A stretch of DNA of 64,000 nucleotides from Pantoea sp. Cy-639 (GCF_011752525.1 NZ_VWXI01000016.1:1-64000); one strand, 5' to 3'; shown: positions 40,520 through 50,060, numbered from the stretch's first letter. Translations and numbers: made by a program. The notes: generated from the letters alone by a model not told the origin.

Positions 40520-43048
40520 TCAGGTGCCCCGTGGCTTGGCCCGGGCGGTGGCCTCGGCCACCAGTGGATCATCCGGCCAGTAGTGCTTGGGATAGCGCCC
40601 TTTGAGGTCCTTCTTCACCTCGGCATAGGTGGTGCGCCAGAAGTTGGCCAGGTCCTGGGTCACCTGCACCGGACGGCGTGCCGGCGACAGCAGGTGCAGC
40701 TTGACCTGCTGGCGACCGTTGCCGATGCGTGGCGTGTCGGCCAGGCCGAACAGCTCCTGCAGGCGCACCGCAAGGATCGGCGGCTGCTCGCTGTAGTCCA
40801 GGCGGATGCTCGAGCCGGAGGGCACGGACAGGTGCGAAGGCGCCAGCTCGTCCAGGCGCTGCGGCAAGGGCCAGGGCAACAGGTTGCGCAGGATCGACGG
40901 CAGGTCCAGGGCGGCGAAATGGCTCAGCCGCGACACCTTGCCCAGGTACGGTTGCAGCCAGTCTTCCAGCGAGGCCAGCAACGCGTCGTCACCCAGGTCG
41001 GGCCATTCGCTCTGGCCCCCTTGCGCCAGGTCGAGCTGGCGCAGCAGGGCGACCCGGGCCTGCCACTGGCGCAGTTCCGGGGTCCAGCTCAGCAGGTTCA
41101 GGCCCTTGCGCCGGACCAGGCCGATCAGCGCCCGGGCGCGGGCCTCGTCGTCCAGCCCCGGTAACGGCTCGCGACCGAGCACCAGCTCGCCGACCTTGCG
41201 CTGGCGTTCGGCGCGCAGCACCTGCTCGCGCTCGTCCCAGTCGAGCAGGTCGAGGGTTTCCACCTGCTCGGCCAGGACTGTCTCGAACAGCGCCGGGTCG
41301 AAGTCGGTGGCCAGGTAGATCCGCTCCTCGCGCTGTCCTTGGCGGCTGCCCAGGTCGGCGATCACCAGCCAGGGAAACTTCATCAAGGCGTCGGCTTCGG
41401 CGAACAGCGCTGCGCGGCCGTTGGCCAGCCGGTATTCGGCTCCCCCTTCGCGACGCTGCTGGGCGACCCGGTCGGGGTAGGCCAGCGCCAGCAAGGCTCC
41501 GAGCCAGCGCGGATGCTCAGGGTCGGCCACCGGGGCGCGTGCATTGCCGCGCAGCAAGCCACGGTACTGCCGGGCCAGTTGCCGGGCACGCTGTACCCCG
41601 CCCTGGCCAGCGCGGCCCACCTTGCTCTCGCCACTGAGCAAGGCCAGGCGGCTATGCAGGTCGGCGCCGCCACCGCGCAGGATGTCACGCTCGCCAAGCA
41701 GCGCCGCCACTTCGCAGGCCATGTCGGCCAGGCCCAACGCCTGGCCGCGCAGTAGCAGATGAGCGATACGCGGATGGGCAGGCAGCTCGGCCATCGCCTG
41801 GCCGTGCTCATTGAGGGCATCACGACTTCCGGGCCGGAAGGCACCGAGTCGGACCAGCAGGTCCCGGGCCTGGGCAAAGGCCGCGGCTGGTGGCTGGTCG
41901 AGCCAGCTCAACTGCTCCGGCGGTACGCCCCAGCGCGCCAGTTGCAAGGCCAGGCCAGCCAGGTCGGCCTGGAGGATCTCGGCACTGCCATGCGCCGCCA
42001 GTTGATCATGCTGGGCCTCGGACCACAGCCGGTAGCACACCCCCGGCTCCAGCCGCCCCGCGCGCCCGGCGCGCTGGGTCGCGCTGGCCCGGGAGATACG
42101 CTGGGTGTCGAGGCGGGTCATGCCGCTGCCCGGGTCGAAACGCGGCACCCGCGCCAGCCCGGCATCGATCACCACGCGTACGCCATCGATGGTCAGGCTG
42201 GTCTCGGCAATGTTGGTGGCCAGCACCACCTTGCGCTGCCCCTTGGGCGCCGGGTCGATGGCGGCGCGCTGGGCCGTGAGGTCGAGCTCTCCGTGCAACG
42301 GGCAGAGCAGGATGCCCGGGCGCTCGCCCAGCGCCTCCTGCAGCGCCTGGTGCACGCGGCGGATCTCCGCCTGGCCAGGCAGGAACACCAGCAGGCTGCC
42401 GGCTTCGTCCGCCAAGGCCTGCAACACGCAATCGATAACCCGCGGCTCGACGAACTCGCCGGGCTGGAACGGCCGGCCCCAGCGGATATCCACAGGGTGC
42501 ATGCGCCCCTGGCTGCTGACGATCGGCGCGTCGTCGAGCAACCGCGACAAACGCTCGCCCTCCAGCGTCGCCGACATCAGCAGGATCTTCAGTGGCGGGT
42601 CGTCGCGCAGCAACGCCCGGCCATTGAGGCTCAGCGCCAGGGCCAGGTCGGCATCGAGGCTGCGCTCATGGAATTCGTCGAAGATGACCAAGCCGACACC
42701 TTCGAGCGCAGGATCGCTCTGCAGACGGCGGGCGAGGATGCCCTCGGTGACCACCTCGATGCGGGTGCCCGGCCCGACCTTGCTGTCCAGACGAATGCGA
42801 TAACCAACCGTTTCACCGACCTTTTCCCCCAGCTCGCTGGCCAGGCGTTCCGCCGCCGCGCGGGCGGCCAGCCGACGCGGTTCGAGCATGAGGATGGTCT
42901 GGCCCTGCAGCCACGGCTCGTCGAGCAGGGCCAGCGGCACACGGGTGGTCTTGCCGGCGCCGGGCGGCGCCTCGAGCACGGCTTCGTCGCGGGCACCCAG
43001 GGCCAGGCGCAAATCGGACAATACGGCATCGATCGGTAATGAAATCAT
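40520..43048 (-). CDS. hrpB: ATP-dependent helicase HrpB
   Basis: An 842-residue DEAH/RHA helicase. Walker A is A-P-P-G-A-G-K-T, motif II is D-E-F-H, motif III is S-A-T, and motif VI is Q-R-A-G-R-A-G-R, followed by the winged helix/OB region and the HrpB-specific C-terminal domain. The usual length and order support a complete protein. It acts on RNA; its precise role is unsettled. It is divergent from a small lipoprotein gene across 111 bases. Confidence 0.92.
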   Translation of the reverse strand: MISLPIDAVLSDLRLALGARDEAVLEAPPGAGKTTRVPLALLDEPWLQGQTILMLEPRRLAARAAAERLASELGEKVGETVGYRIRLDSKVGPGTRIEVVTEGILARRLQSDPALEGVGLVIFDEFHERSLDADLALALSLNGRALLRDDPPLKILLMSATLEGERLSRLLDDAPIVSSQGRMHPVDIRWGRPFQPGEFVEPRVIDCVLQALADEAGSLLVFLPGQAEIRRVHQALQEALGERPGILLCPLHGELDLTAQRAAIDPAPKGQRKVVLATNIAETSLTIDGVRVVIDAGLARVPRFDPGSGMTRLDTQRISRASATQRAGRAGRLEPGVCYRLWSEAQHDQLAAHGSAEILQADLAGLALQLARWGVPPEQLSWLDQPPAAAFAQARDLLVRLGAFRPGSRDALNEHGQAMAELPAHPRIAHLLLRGQALGLADMACEVAALLGERDILRGGGADLHSRLALLSGESKVGRAGQGGVQRARQLARQYRGLLRGNARAPVADPEHPRWLGALLALAYPDRVAQQRREGGAEYRLANGRAALFAEADALMKFPWLVIADLGSRQGQREERIYLATDFDPALFETVLAEQVETLDLLDWDEREQVLRAERQRKVGELVLGREPLPGLDDEARARALIGLVRRKGLNLLSWTPELRQWQARVALLRQLDLAQGGQSEWPDLGDDALLASLEDWLQPYLGKVSRLSHFAALDLPSILRNLLPWPLPQRLDELAPSHLSVPSGSSIRLDYSEQPPILAVRLQELFGLADTPRIGNGRQQVKLHLLSPARRPVQVTQDLANFWRTTYAEVKKDLKGRYPKHYWPDDPLVAEATARAKPRGT

Positions 43049-43159
43049 GGTGGTCCTCGAACAGTCGTCCGAGTATAACGGCGAACCGGGCCTGCCCTAT
43101 CATGGTCTTAGACAGGGGCTCCATTCCTGCCCTCGTCACGTCTACCTTCGGAGATTCAC

Positions 43160-43579
43160 ATGCGCATCCCCTCCCGCGTCATCGGCGGCGTCCTCATCGC
43201 CACCCTGCTGACCCAGCTGACGGCCTGCGGCACGCTGTTCTACCCAGACCGCCGCGGCCAGATCGAAGGCAAGATCGACCCGGTGGTCGCCGCGATGGAT
43301 GCCATCGGCATCCTGTTCTACGTGCTCCCCGGCCTGATCGCCTTCGGTATCGACTTCGCCACTGGCGCCATCTATTACCCCGGTGGCCGCACTGCCCAGG
43401 TCGCCCCCGAACAGCTGCGCGAGGCGGTCAGCCCCGATGGCAAGGTCGACAACCTCAAGCTGCAAGCCATTCTCGAACGCGAACTGGGCCTGCGCCTGCC
43501 GCTGAACGATCCACGCCTGATCCAGCACCGCGGCAGCGTCGAGCAACTGGCGGCCTTCGGCCTGGTACCGGCCGCCTGA
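43160..43579 (+). CDS. Small lipoprotein
   Basis: A 139-residue protein with a lipoprotein signal peptide ending L-T-A-C-G (lipobox, Cys near residue 23). An internal hydrophobic stretch (IGILFYVLPGLIAFGIDFAT) follows. Homologues are sometimes mislabelled polyribonucleotide nucleotidyltransferase; nothing here supports that. It is likely an outer- or inner-membrane lipoprotein of unknown role, 23 bases upstream of fieF. Confidence 0.82.
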   Translation: MRIPSRVIGGVLIATLLTQLTACGTLFYPDRRGQIEGKIDPVVAAMDAIGILFYVLPGLIAFGIDFATGAIYYPGGRTAQVAPEQLREAVSPDGKVDNLKLQAILERELGLRLPLNDPRLIQHRGSVEQLAAFGLVPAA

Positions 43580-43602
43580 ATACCACGCACGGAGCCGCGC
43601 CC

Positions 43603-44472
43603 ATGAGTGTCCCCGCCGAACACCAGCGCCTGTTGCGCCTGGTCACCCGCGCCTCGCTGAGCGTGGCCATCATTCTCGTCCTGAGCAAGGCCGTGGCCTG
43701 GTGGCTGAGCGGCTCGGTGAGCCTGCTGGCCGGCCTCACCGACTCGGCGCTGGATGCCGTCGCCTCGCTGCTCAACCTGCTGGCCGTGCACTACGCGTTG
43801 CGCCCGGCCGATGACGACCACCGTTTCGGCCATGGCAAGGCCGAGGCCCTGGCCGGCATGGCCCAGGCGCTGTTCATCGGCGTCAGTGCGGTGCTGATCG
43901 GCATCCAGGCCTTCGAACGGCTGCAGTCGCCACAACCGCTCGGCGATACCGCAGCCGGTATCGCGGTGATGCTGCTGTCGCTGGTGCTGACCACGGCGCT
44001 GCTGGCATTCCAGCACAAGGTCATCCGCCTGACCGGCTCCAATGCGGTGCGCGCCGACTCGCTGCACTACCGCTCCGACCTGCTGCTCAACGGCAGCATT
44101 CTCCTGGCCCTGGTGCTGGCGCGCCTCGGCTGGCCGCAACTGGACGCGCTGTTCGGCCTGGGCATCGCCCTGTACATCCTGTGGAGCGCGATCCAGATCG
44201 CCCGTGAGAGCACCGCGATCCTGATGGACAAGGAGCTGCCGAGCGACGTCGGCGAACGCATGCTCGAGGTGGTGCTGGCCATCCCCGGCGTGAAAGGCGT
44301 GCACGACCTGCGCACGCGCGTCTCGGGCAACCACTGGTTCGTCCAGTTGCACCTGGAGCTGCCTGGCGAATTACCACTGCACCAGGCCCATGCGCTATGC
44401 GTGCAAGCTTCGCAGGCCATCCGCGAGCACTACCCCCGGGCCGATGTGATGGTCCATGCCGACCCGGTCTGA
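43603..44472 (+). CDS. fieF: Cation-diffusion-facilitator FieF-type exporter
   Basis: A 289-residue protein from ATG 43603, with six membrane helices and a cytoplasmic CDF C-terminal domain (about 205-289). Zinc-site residues are visible: D in T-D-S-A-L-D-A and HxxxD in H-Y-R-S-D. D-D-D-H-R-F-G-H-G-K-A-E is the CDF signature. It exports Fe2+ or Zn2+ in exchange for protons. Confidence 0.88.
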   Translation: MSVPAEHQRLLRLVTRASLSVAIILVLSKAVAWWLSGSVSLLAGLTDSALDAVASLLNLLAVHYALRPADDDHRFGHGKAEALAGMAQALFIGVSAVLIGIQAFERLQSPQPLGDTAAGIAVMLLSLVLTTALLAFQHKVIRLTGSNAVRADSLHYRSDLLLNGSILLALVLARLGWPQLDALFGLGIALYILWSAIQIARESTAILMDKELPSDVGERMLEVVLAIPGVKGVHDLRTRVSGNHWFVQLHLELPGELPLHQAHALCVQASQAIREHYPRADVMVHADPV

Positions 44473-44479
44473 AGCGTCC

Positions 44480-44500
44480 CGGGGCCGCCAGGCGGCCCCG
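44480..44500. terminator. GC-rich hairpin between convergent genes
   Basis: CGGGGCCGCC pairs with GGCGGCCCCG between fieF and the minus-strand DUF6515-like gene, serving as a bidirectional terminator. There is no strong T run. Confidence 0.6.
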
Positions 44501-44508
44501 TTCAGCGA

Positions 44509-45333
44509 TCAGTTGACGCTGTAGCCACGCCCGTTCAGGCAGGCGCCAAGGGCACGTCGGTAGGTGTCGGCGACATTCGCCGGTGGAGCATAGGCGGCGG
44601 TGGCAGGATCGAAGCCTGATTGGCTGACCGCCCAGCGATGGCACTGGAAGCGGTCCTGCTCCTGTTGCGCTGGCCCCTGGCCCTGTGCCGGGTAGGCCAC
44701 CACGTCATAGGCGTTGTAAGGCTGCTGCACCGATACCGGGGGCGGTGTCTGTACGCCGGCCGGCGGACTGACCACCACGTACTCACTGCTGTCGCTCAGG
44801 TACTGGTAATAGGTATCGGCCACCAGGAAGAACAGCGCCCCGCCCAGCCATACTTCGCGCGCATAGGACGGCAGGTAGCTGACCCGCACGCCGTAGGGCG
44901 GCGTCACCACCACGTAGCCGGCGCCATGCGGGCGATACCAGTAGCCGCCTGAATAGAAGTAGTCCTGCCCGCGATAAGGCACCTTCCAGTAACGGTCGGG
45001 GAAGCGGTCCACGGCGTGCCCCGGCCGGTACTGCGGCCCGGGGCCCCAGCCATTGCCATGGCCGTCGGGGCGCCCTGCCCAGTCTCCCCCCGGCCGTTGC
45101 CCATGACCTGCGCCCTCCCAGTGGCGATAGTCGCCTTGTCGGCGCGGGATGTCCTGGTAATAGCCTTGGCGGGGCGGCTGGGTCTGGCGCACTTCATCGC
45201 GCGAGTTGAGCGGCGAGCCACGTCCGCCATTGAGTTCCTGCGGACCATCGCCCGGCCCCTGGGCCATCGCGCCCAGGCTCATGGCCATGCCCAGCAAACC
45301 AACACCTGCCAACTGCCAGATGCGCGACCTCAT
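44509..45333 (-). CDS. DUF6515-like secreted glycine/proline-rich protein
   Basis: A 274-residue exported protein: a signal peptide (WQLAGVGLLGMAMSLGAMAQ), then a low-complexity His/Gly/Arg/Pro linker (about 25-110), then the conserved core R-Y-W-K-V-P-Y-R-G ... Y-F-Y-S-G-G-Y-W-Y-R-P ... VVVTPPYG, typical of DUF6515. C-terminal Cys residues are likely disulfide-linked in the envelope. The role is unknown. Confidence 0.82.
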   Translation of the reverse strand: MRSRIWQLAGVGLLGMAMSLGAMAQGPGDGPQELNGGRGSPLNSRDEVRQTQPPRQGYYQDIPRRQGDYRHWEGAGHGQRPGGDWAGRPDGHGNGWGPGPQYRPGHAVDRFPDRYWKVPYRGQDYFYSGGYWYRPHGAGYVVVTPPYGVRVSYLPSYAREVWLGGALFFLVADTYYQYLSDSSEYVVVSPPAGVQTPPPVSVQQPYNAYDVVAYPAQGQGPAQQEQDRFQCHRWAVSQSGFDPATAAYAPPANVADTYRRALGACLNGRGYSVN

Positions 45334-45463
45334 GGTGTTCCTCTCGATGAAACATCAGCTTTCGACGCTCGCAGTCTACCGCGAGCAGTGCGTCACGCAG
45401 ATGAAATAGTGGACAGCGAACACCCTACGGCCTGGCCCGTAGGCGTGCAACCACAGCATCGCC

Positions 45464-45535
45464 AGTTACATACGGGATGCATGAATATTTACATTCACTG
45501 CGTATGAATATTTAATCATACGAACTGTATGTAAC
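45464..45535. promoter_or_regulatory. Nested inverted repeats upstream of the MFS gene
   Basis: GTTACATACGG (45465-45475) and CTGTATGTAAC (45525-45535) form an 11-base imperfect dyad. Inside it CGTATGA (45501-45507) and TCATACG (45516-45522) form a second, perfect dyad. The element is AT-rich, contains the repeated TGAATATTTA, and ends 21 bases before the MFS start, so it looks like an operator/promoter for a repressor of that gene. Confidence 0.55.
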
Positions 45536-45556
45536 ATTTCACTCCCGGAGTGCCCC

Positions 45557-46747
45557 ATGACCACCCCCTATGCCAAGCTGTTCAGCCTTCCCGGTACCCG
45601 TGCCTTCACGCTGGCAGGCCTGCTGGCGCGGCTGCCCCTGCCGATGACCGGCATCGCCATCATCACCCTGCTGGCCCAGCAACGCGGCAGCTTCGCCCTG
45701 GCCGGCGCGGTATCGGCCACCTTCGTACTGACCTATGCGCTGCTCTCGCCCCAGGTCTCACGTCTGGTGGACCGCTTCGGCCAGCGCCGGGTGCTGCCGC
45801 CCGCTACCTTGCTCAGCGTGACGGGGTTGCTGCTGTTGGTGGCTTGCACCTGGCTGCACGCTGCCGCCTGGCCGCTGTTCATCGGGGCCTTGCTCAGCGG
45901 CTGCATGCCCAGCATGTCGGCGATGATCCGGGCCCGCTGGACGCATCTGTATCGAAACCTGCCCCAACTGCAGACGGCCTACTCCCTGGAAACCGTGCTC
46001 GACGAGCTGAGTTTCATCGCCGGTCCCCCGCTGGCGGTAGGCCTCGGCGTCGCCCTGTGGCCGCAGGCCGGCTTGCTGGCCGCGGCCATCCTGCTGGCGC
46101 TGGGTACCACGCTGCTGGTGCTGCAAGGCCACAGCGAACCCTCCCGGGTCATCCGCGAACGGCCGCTCCAGGCTGTCTGGCGCATCGCCCGGGTACGCCT
46201 GCTGAGCGGGCTGATGATGGCCATGGGGCTGATCGTCGGCACGGTGGACATCGCCAGTGTCGCGTTCGCCAATGCCCAGGGGCAGCCCGGCGCCGCCAGC
46301 CTGGTGCTGTCGGCCTACGCCATAGGATCGTGCACGGCCGGCCTGTTGTACGGCGCCCGCCGCTGGCATCTGGCGCTGCAACGCCAGTTGCTGCTGTGGG
46401 CGCTGGCCACGACCCTCAGTTGTCTGCCATTGCTGCTGGTAGACAGCATCGCCGGGTTGGCTGGGGCAGTGCTGCTGGCCGGGGTCTTCTTCGCCCCGAC
46501 CCTGATCGTGGCCATGGCACTGGTCGAGCGCAGCGTGCCCGAGGAGCAACTCACCGAAGGCCTGACCTGGCTGCTGGCCGGCCTCAACATCGGCGTGGCC
46601 GCCGGCGCTGCGGCGGCAGGCCAGCTGGTGGACCTGGGCACGCCCGGCAGCGGCTTTTTCGTCGCTCTTGCCGGGGCAGTGCTGGTGCTGGCAACTGCCC
46701 TCCTGGCCGTCCGGAAGCCCGCGCCTGTGGTAGCGCACGCGCAATAA
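45557..46747 (+). CDS. Major facilitator superfamily transporter
   Basis: A 396-residue protein with about twelve hydrophobic segments, an arginine/glycine loop in motif-A position (S-R-L-V-D-R-F-G-Q-R-R) and a late L-T-E-G-L-T-W-L. It resembles the MFS_1 drug/sugar exporter class. It follows an unusual dyad-rich upstream region and precedes an Lrp-family gene. The substrate is unknown. Confidence 0.82.
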   Translation: MTTPYAKLFSLPGTRAFTLAGLLARLPLPMTGIAIITLLAQQRGSFALAGAVSATFVLTYALLSPQVSRLVDRFGQRRVLPPATLLSVTGLLLLVACTWLHAAAWPLFIGALLSGCMPSMSAMIRARWTHLYRNLPQLQTAYSLETVLDELSFIAGPPLAVGLGVALWPQAGLLAAAILLALGTTLLVLQGHSEPSRVIRERPLQAVWRIARVRLLSGLMMAMGLIVGTVDIASVAFANAQGQPGAASLVLSAYAIGSCTAGLLYGARRWHLALQRQLLLWALATTLSCLPLLLVDSIAGLAGAVLLAGVFFAPTLIVAMALVERSVPEEQLTEGLTWLLAGLNIGVAAGAAAAGQLVDLGTPGSGFFVALAGAVLVLATALLAVRKPAPVVAHAQ

Positions 46748-46750
46748 AAA

Positions 46751-46772
46751 AGGGAGGCCTCGCGGCCTCCCT
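46751..46772 (+). terminator. Intrinsic terminator after the MFS gene
   Basis: AGGGAGGCC and GGCCTCCCT form a nine-base stem with the loop TCGC, preceded by an A run. It lies four bases after the stop. The preceding A run suggests it may also work on the opposite strand. Confidence 0.7.
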
Positions 46773-47059
46773 TCGGGAATTGTCGTCCGTGCTCGGCGCT
46801 TGTGGCACCGGCTCACCTCGCGCCGTCTTCTGGACAGTGCGTAGCCCGGGGGCCTGGCGGATCCTGTTGGATGGCTGGCCGCGACCGCCCTCCTGGGGCG
46901 CGTCGCCGTGGACTGATGTCCGGGCAGTGATTCTGTTGATAACGATAGGCCAGACACTGCGGCAGGGGATTGCGAAGATTGCTCCGATAAATAGCGCTTG
47001 CGCAATTTTTCACCCTGGATTGATAATTCGCCGCAATCCGAACAGAAAAGGCCCCTTTC
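46773..47059 (+). other. Intergenic region before the Lrp-family gene
   Basis: About 287 bases with no coding signal that I trust. The right half is AT-rich (GATAAATAGCGC near 46984, TTGATAATTCGC near 47020) and probably carries the Lrp gene promoter. AAAAGGCCCC lies just before the start. Confidence 0.4.
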
Positions 47060-47536
47060 ATGAGCAAGCTCGACCGCTACGACCTGAGCATCCTCGCCGA
47101 ATTGCAGCGCGATGCCCGCATCTCCAACCAGGAGTTGGCCGAGCGCATCGGCCTGTCGCCTTCGCCTTGTTCGCGCCGGGTCAAGCAACTCGAGGACGAC
47201 GGCTACATCTCGCGCCAGGTGGCGCTGCTGGACCGCAAGAAGCTTGGCCTGAGCCTGACCGCCTACGTGCTGATCGGCATGGACCGCCATACCCCCGAGC
47301 GCTTCGAAACCTTCGAGGCGGCGATCCGCAGCCTGCCCCAGGTGCTCGAATGCAGCCTGGTCACCGGGATGGACGCCGACTATCAGCTGAAGGTGGTGGT
47401 GCCGGACATGGATCATTACCAGAAACTGCTGCTAGGCAGCCTGACCCGTATCGAGGGCGTGACCAGCGTGCGTTCGAGCTTCGTGCTCAACCAGGTCCTG
47501 GCCAGCACCGAGCTGCCCTTGACCCACCTGCGTTGA
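47060..47536 (+). CDS. Lrp/AsnC-family transcriptional regulator
   Basis: A 158-residue protein. A winged helix-turn-helix (NQELAERIGLSPSPCSRRVK, about 23-42) is followed by an ACT-like effector domain (about 65-150; VLECSLVTGMDADYQLKVVV is its typical strand pattern). It probably senses an amino acid and regulates transport or catabolic genes. The upstream MFS gene is the nearest candidate target, but this is inference. Confidence 0.92.
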   Translation: MSKLDRYDLSILAELQRDARISNQELAERIGLSPSPCSRRVKQLEDDGYISRQVALLDRKKLGLSLTAYVLIGMDRHTPERFETFEAAIRSLPQVLECSLVTGMDADYQLKVVVPDMDHYQKLLLGSLTRIEGVTSVRSSFVLNQVLASTELPLTHLR

Positions 47537-47589
47537 ATCCCTGCGTGCCCGGCGTATGATCGGGTTCTCAGCCTGCCTGGAGTGAATCG

Positions 47590-47793
47590 ATGGATCCCGC
47601 AGTTTTCGAAGAATGGATGATGATCATCCTCGTCACCGTGCTGATCGCCTTCATGGGTTTCATCGTCTGGGACCTGGCGAAGAAGTCCAAGGCCGGCCGC
47701 TTCGGCACGCTGATCCTGTTCTTCGTGCTGGGCCTGGGCGTGCTGGCGTTCATCATCAAGAGCGTGGTGGTCGGGTTCATCGAAGGGGTCTGA
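47590..47793 (+). CDS. DUF2788 membrane protein
   Basis: A 67-residue protein with two hydrophobic helices (MMIILVTVLIAFMGFIVW and LILFFVLGLGVLAFIIK) separated by a lysine-rich loop. It matches the DUF2788 family in size and pattern. A GGAGTG ribosome site precedes it. The function is unknown. Confidence 0.85.
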   Translation: MDPAVFEEWMMIILVTVLIAFMGFIVWDLAKKSKAGRFGTLILFFVLGLGVLAFIIKSVVVGFIEGV

Positions 47794-47798
47794 GCGTT

Positions 47799-47814
47799 GG
47801 GGCCGTTGCGGCCC
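47799..47814 (+). terminator. Hairpin after the DUF2788 gene
   Basis: GGGGCC and GGCCC pair around GTTGC, followed by TTTCG. The adjoining TTTCGCGACACAAGGCC is a REP-like tail. Confidence 0.55.
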
Positions 47815-47874
47815 TTTCGCGACACAAGGCCGCGCCTGCCCGGCACGCGTGAGGCGTGAGGCAAGCGCAGGCCA

Positions 47875-48504
47875 TCAGAGCTTCGCCGCCACTTCCCGCC
47901 AGCAGCCCTGCTCCAGCCCTTCGATCGTCCAGTCACCGATGCGCACCCGCACCAGGCGCAAGGTCGGCAAGCCGACGGCCGCCGTCATCCGCCGCACCTG
48001 GCGATTGCGCCCCTCACGGATCACCAGTTCCAGCCACGAGGTCGGCACGCTCTTGCGAAAACGCACCGGCGGATGGCGCGGCCACAAGTCCGGTTCTTCG
48101 AGCAGACGCGCCTGGGCTGGCAACGTCGGTCCGTCGTTGAGCTCGACGCCATCGCGCAAGCGCTGCAACTGCTCCACGCTCGGCTCGCCTTCCACCTGGA
48201 CCCAATAGGTCTTGGCCAGCTTGTGCTTCGGATCGGCGATGCGCGCCTGCAGACGGCCATCGTTGGTCAGCAGCAGCAACCCTTCGCTGTCCCGGTCCAG
48301 CCGGCCAGCCGGGTAGATCCCGGGAATGTCGATGTAGTCCTTGAGCGTGGCGCGCCCTTCCCCATCGCTGAACTGCGTGAGCACATCGAACGGTTTGTTG
48401 AACAGGATCAGGCGGGGCTCGGCCGGCGGCGCCTTGGGCTGGCGACGCGGGCCTGAAGGCCGCGCCGCAGGGCGGCGCGGTTTGGTGCGGGGAGGCAGGG
48501 ACAT
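47875..48504 (-). CDS. rluE: 23S rRNA pseudouridine synthase RluE-like
   Basis: A 209-residue protein of the RsuA/RluB/E/F family. F-N-K-P-F-D-V-L-T-Q is the family entry strand. G-R-L-D-R-D-S-E-G-L-L-L-L contains the catalytic Asp, and R-E-G-R-N-R-Q-V-R-R-M closes the site. It lacks an S4 domain, as RluE does. It modifies U in 23S rRNA. Confidence 0.88.
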   Translation of the reverse strand: MSLPPRTKPRRPAARPSGPRRQPKAPPAEPRLILFNKPFDVLTQFSDGEGRATLKDYIDIPGIYPAGRLDRDSEGLLLLTNDGRLQARIADPKHKLAKTYWVQVEGEPSVEQLQRLRDGVELNDGPTLPAQARLLEEPDLWPRHPPVRFRKSVPTSWLELVIREGRNRQVRRMTAAVGLPTLRLVRVRIGDWTIEGLEQGCWREVAAKL

Positions 48505-48510
48505 GGATCC

Positions 48511-49974
48511 TCAGCGGAACGGCGGCTCATCGAAGCTGCGCAGTTTACGCGAGTGCAGCGAGTTGAGCTCGGTGCGCAGCAGGTCGAGGGCGGCGATGCC
48601 GATCTTCAGGTGCTGGCTGACCGCACGGTTGTAGAACGCGTTGGCCGAGCCGGGCAGCTTGATCTCACTGTGCAGCGGCTTGTCGGACACGCACAGCAAG
48701 GTGCCGTACGGCACTCGCAGCCGATAGCCCTGGGCGGCGATGGTGCCGCTTTCCATGTCCACCGCCACGGCGCGGGACAGGTTGATCAGCGGGCGCTCCT
48801 GGGCCCAGCGCAGCTCCCAGTTGCGGTCATCGTAGGTGAGCACGGTGCCGGTGCGCAGGCGTTTCTTCAACTGGTCGCCACGCTCGCCGGTGACTTGCGC
48901 AGCCGCTTCCTGCAACGCCAATTGCACTTCGGCCAGCGCCGGAATCGGGATGTTCGGCGGCACCACGCGGTCGAGGATACCGTCGCGGCGCATGTAGGCG
49001 TGGGCCAGCACGTAGTCGCCGATGGTCTGGGATTGGCGCAGGCCGCCGCAGTGGCCGATCATCAGCCAGCAGTGCGGACGCAGCACGGCCAGGTGGTCGG
49101 TGATGTTCTTGGCGTTGGACGGGCCGACGCCGATGTTGACCAGGGTCACGCCATCGCCGTCGGCGGCGATCAGGTGGTAGGCCGGCATCTGGTAGCGGTG
49201 CCAGACCACCCCGGCGACCAGCGCCTGGGCTTCGCCGTTGTCCATGGACTTGTCGATGATCACGTTGCCCGGCAGGACCATGCGCACGAAACGCGGGTCC
49301 TCGCGCAGTTGCTCCAGGCCGTGGGCGATGAACTGGTCGACATAGCGGTGGTAGTTGGTCAGCAGGATCCATGGCTGCACGTGGCGCCAGTCGCTGCCGG
49401 TGTAGTGCACCAGGCGGCGCAGCGAGAAATCCACGCGGGCGGCGTCGAACAGCGCCAGCGGCAGCGTGTCGGCGCTTTCCCAGTCGTACAGGCCGTCGGC
49501 GATGTTGTCGGTGGCCGCCGACAGGTCGGTGCTGGGGAAAACGCGGGCCAGTTGCGCGGCGGTGATGCCACTGCCGGCCAGTTCGTCGCCCTGGTCGACC
49601 ACGTAGGGATAGGGAATGTTCTGTTCGCTGACGCCGACCTCGACCGTCACCGTGTAGTCATGCATCAGCGGGCGCAGTTGCTCGAGCAGGTAGCTGCGAA
49701 ACGCGGCAGGTTGGGTCACTGTGACGCTGTAGGTACCGGCCACCTGGACCTTGGCGTAGGCGCGGGTGGTCGCGGCGACTTCACCCAGGCTGTGGTAGGT
49801 CAGGCGCAGGGCCGGATAACGGAACAGCGAGCGGGCCTGTTCGTCCGGTTCGGTGCGATCCTTGAGGTAACGCTTGAGGGCCTGGCTGAGGGCTCCGGTG
49901 GCCTGTTCATGCAGGGCCGCCAGACGGTCGACGGCCTGTTCGGGGGTGGCAACGACTTCAAACGCTTGGCTCAC
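48511..49974 (-). CDS. amn: AMP nucleosidase
   Basis: A 487-residue protein. I start at GTG 49974, where AGGAAGC lies eight bases upstream, giving V-S-Q-A-F-E-V. The N-terminal Amn domain is followed by a nucleoside-phosphorylase-like catalytic domain (about 260-470) with V-N-I-G-V-G-P-S-N-A and V-D-M-E-S-G-T-I, the usual purine-nucleosidase motif. It hydrolyses AMP to adenine and ribose-5-phosphate. Confidence 0.93.
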   Translation of the reverse strand: MSQAFEVVATPEQAVDRLAALHEQATGALSQALKRYLKDRTEPDEQARSLFRYPALRLTYHSLGEVAATTRAYAKVQVAGTYSVTVTQPAAFRSYLLEQLRPLMHDYTVTVEVGVSEQNIPYPYVVDQGDELAGSGITAAQLARVFPSTDLSAATDNIADGLYDWESADTLPLALFDAARVDFSLRRLVHYTGSDWRHVQPWILLTNYHRYVDQFIAHGLEQLREDPRFVRMVLPGNVIIDKSMDNGEAQALVAGVVWHRYQMPAYHLIAADGDGVTLVNIGVGPSNAKNITDHLAVLRPHCWLMIGHCGGLRQSQTIGDYVLAHAYMRRDGILDRVVPPNIPIPALAEVQLALQEAAAQVTGERGDQLKKRLRTGTVLTYDDRNWELRWAQERPLINLSRAVAVDMESGTIAAQGYRLRVPYGTLLCVSDKPLHSEIKLPGSANAFYNRAVSQHLKIGIAALDLLRTELNSLHSRKLRSFDEPPFR

Positions 49975-50060
49975 GCTGTGCTTCCTGTCTTGGTGACATG
50001 CATGGCAGTCATCTTGCCTGCGTTCCAGGGTAAATACATCCCCGGCCATCGGTCTGCCCT

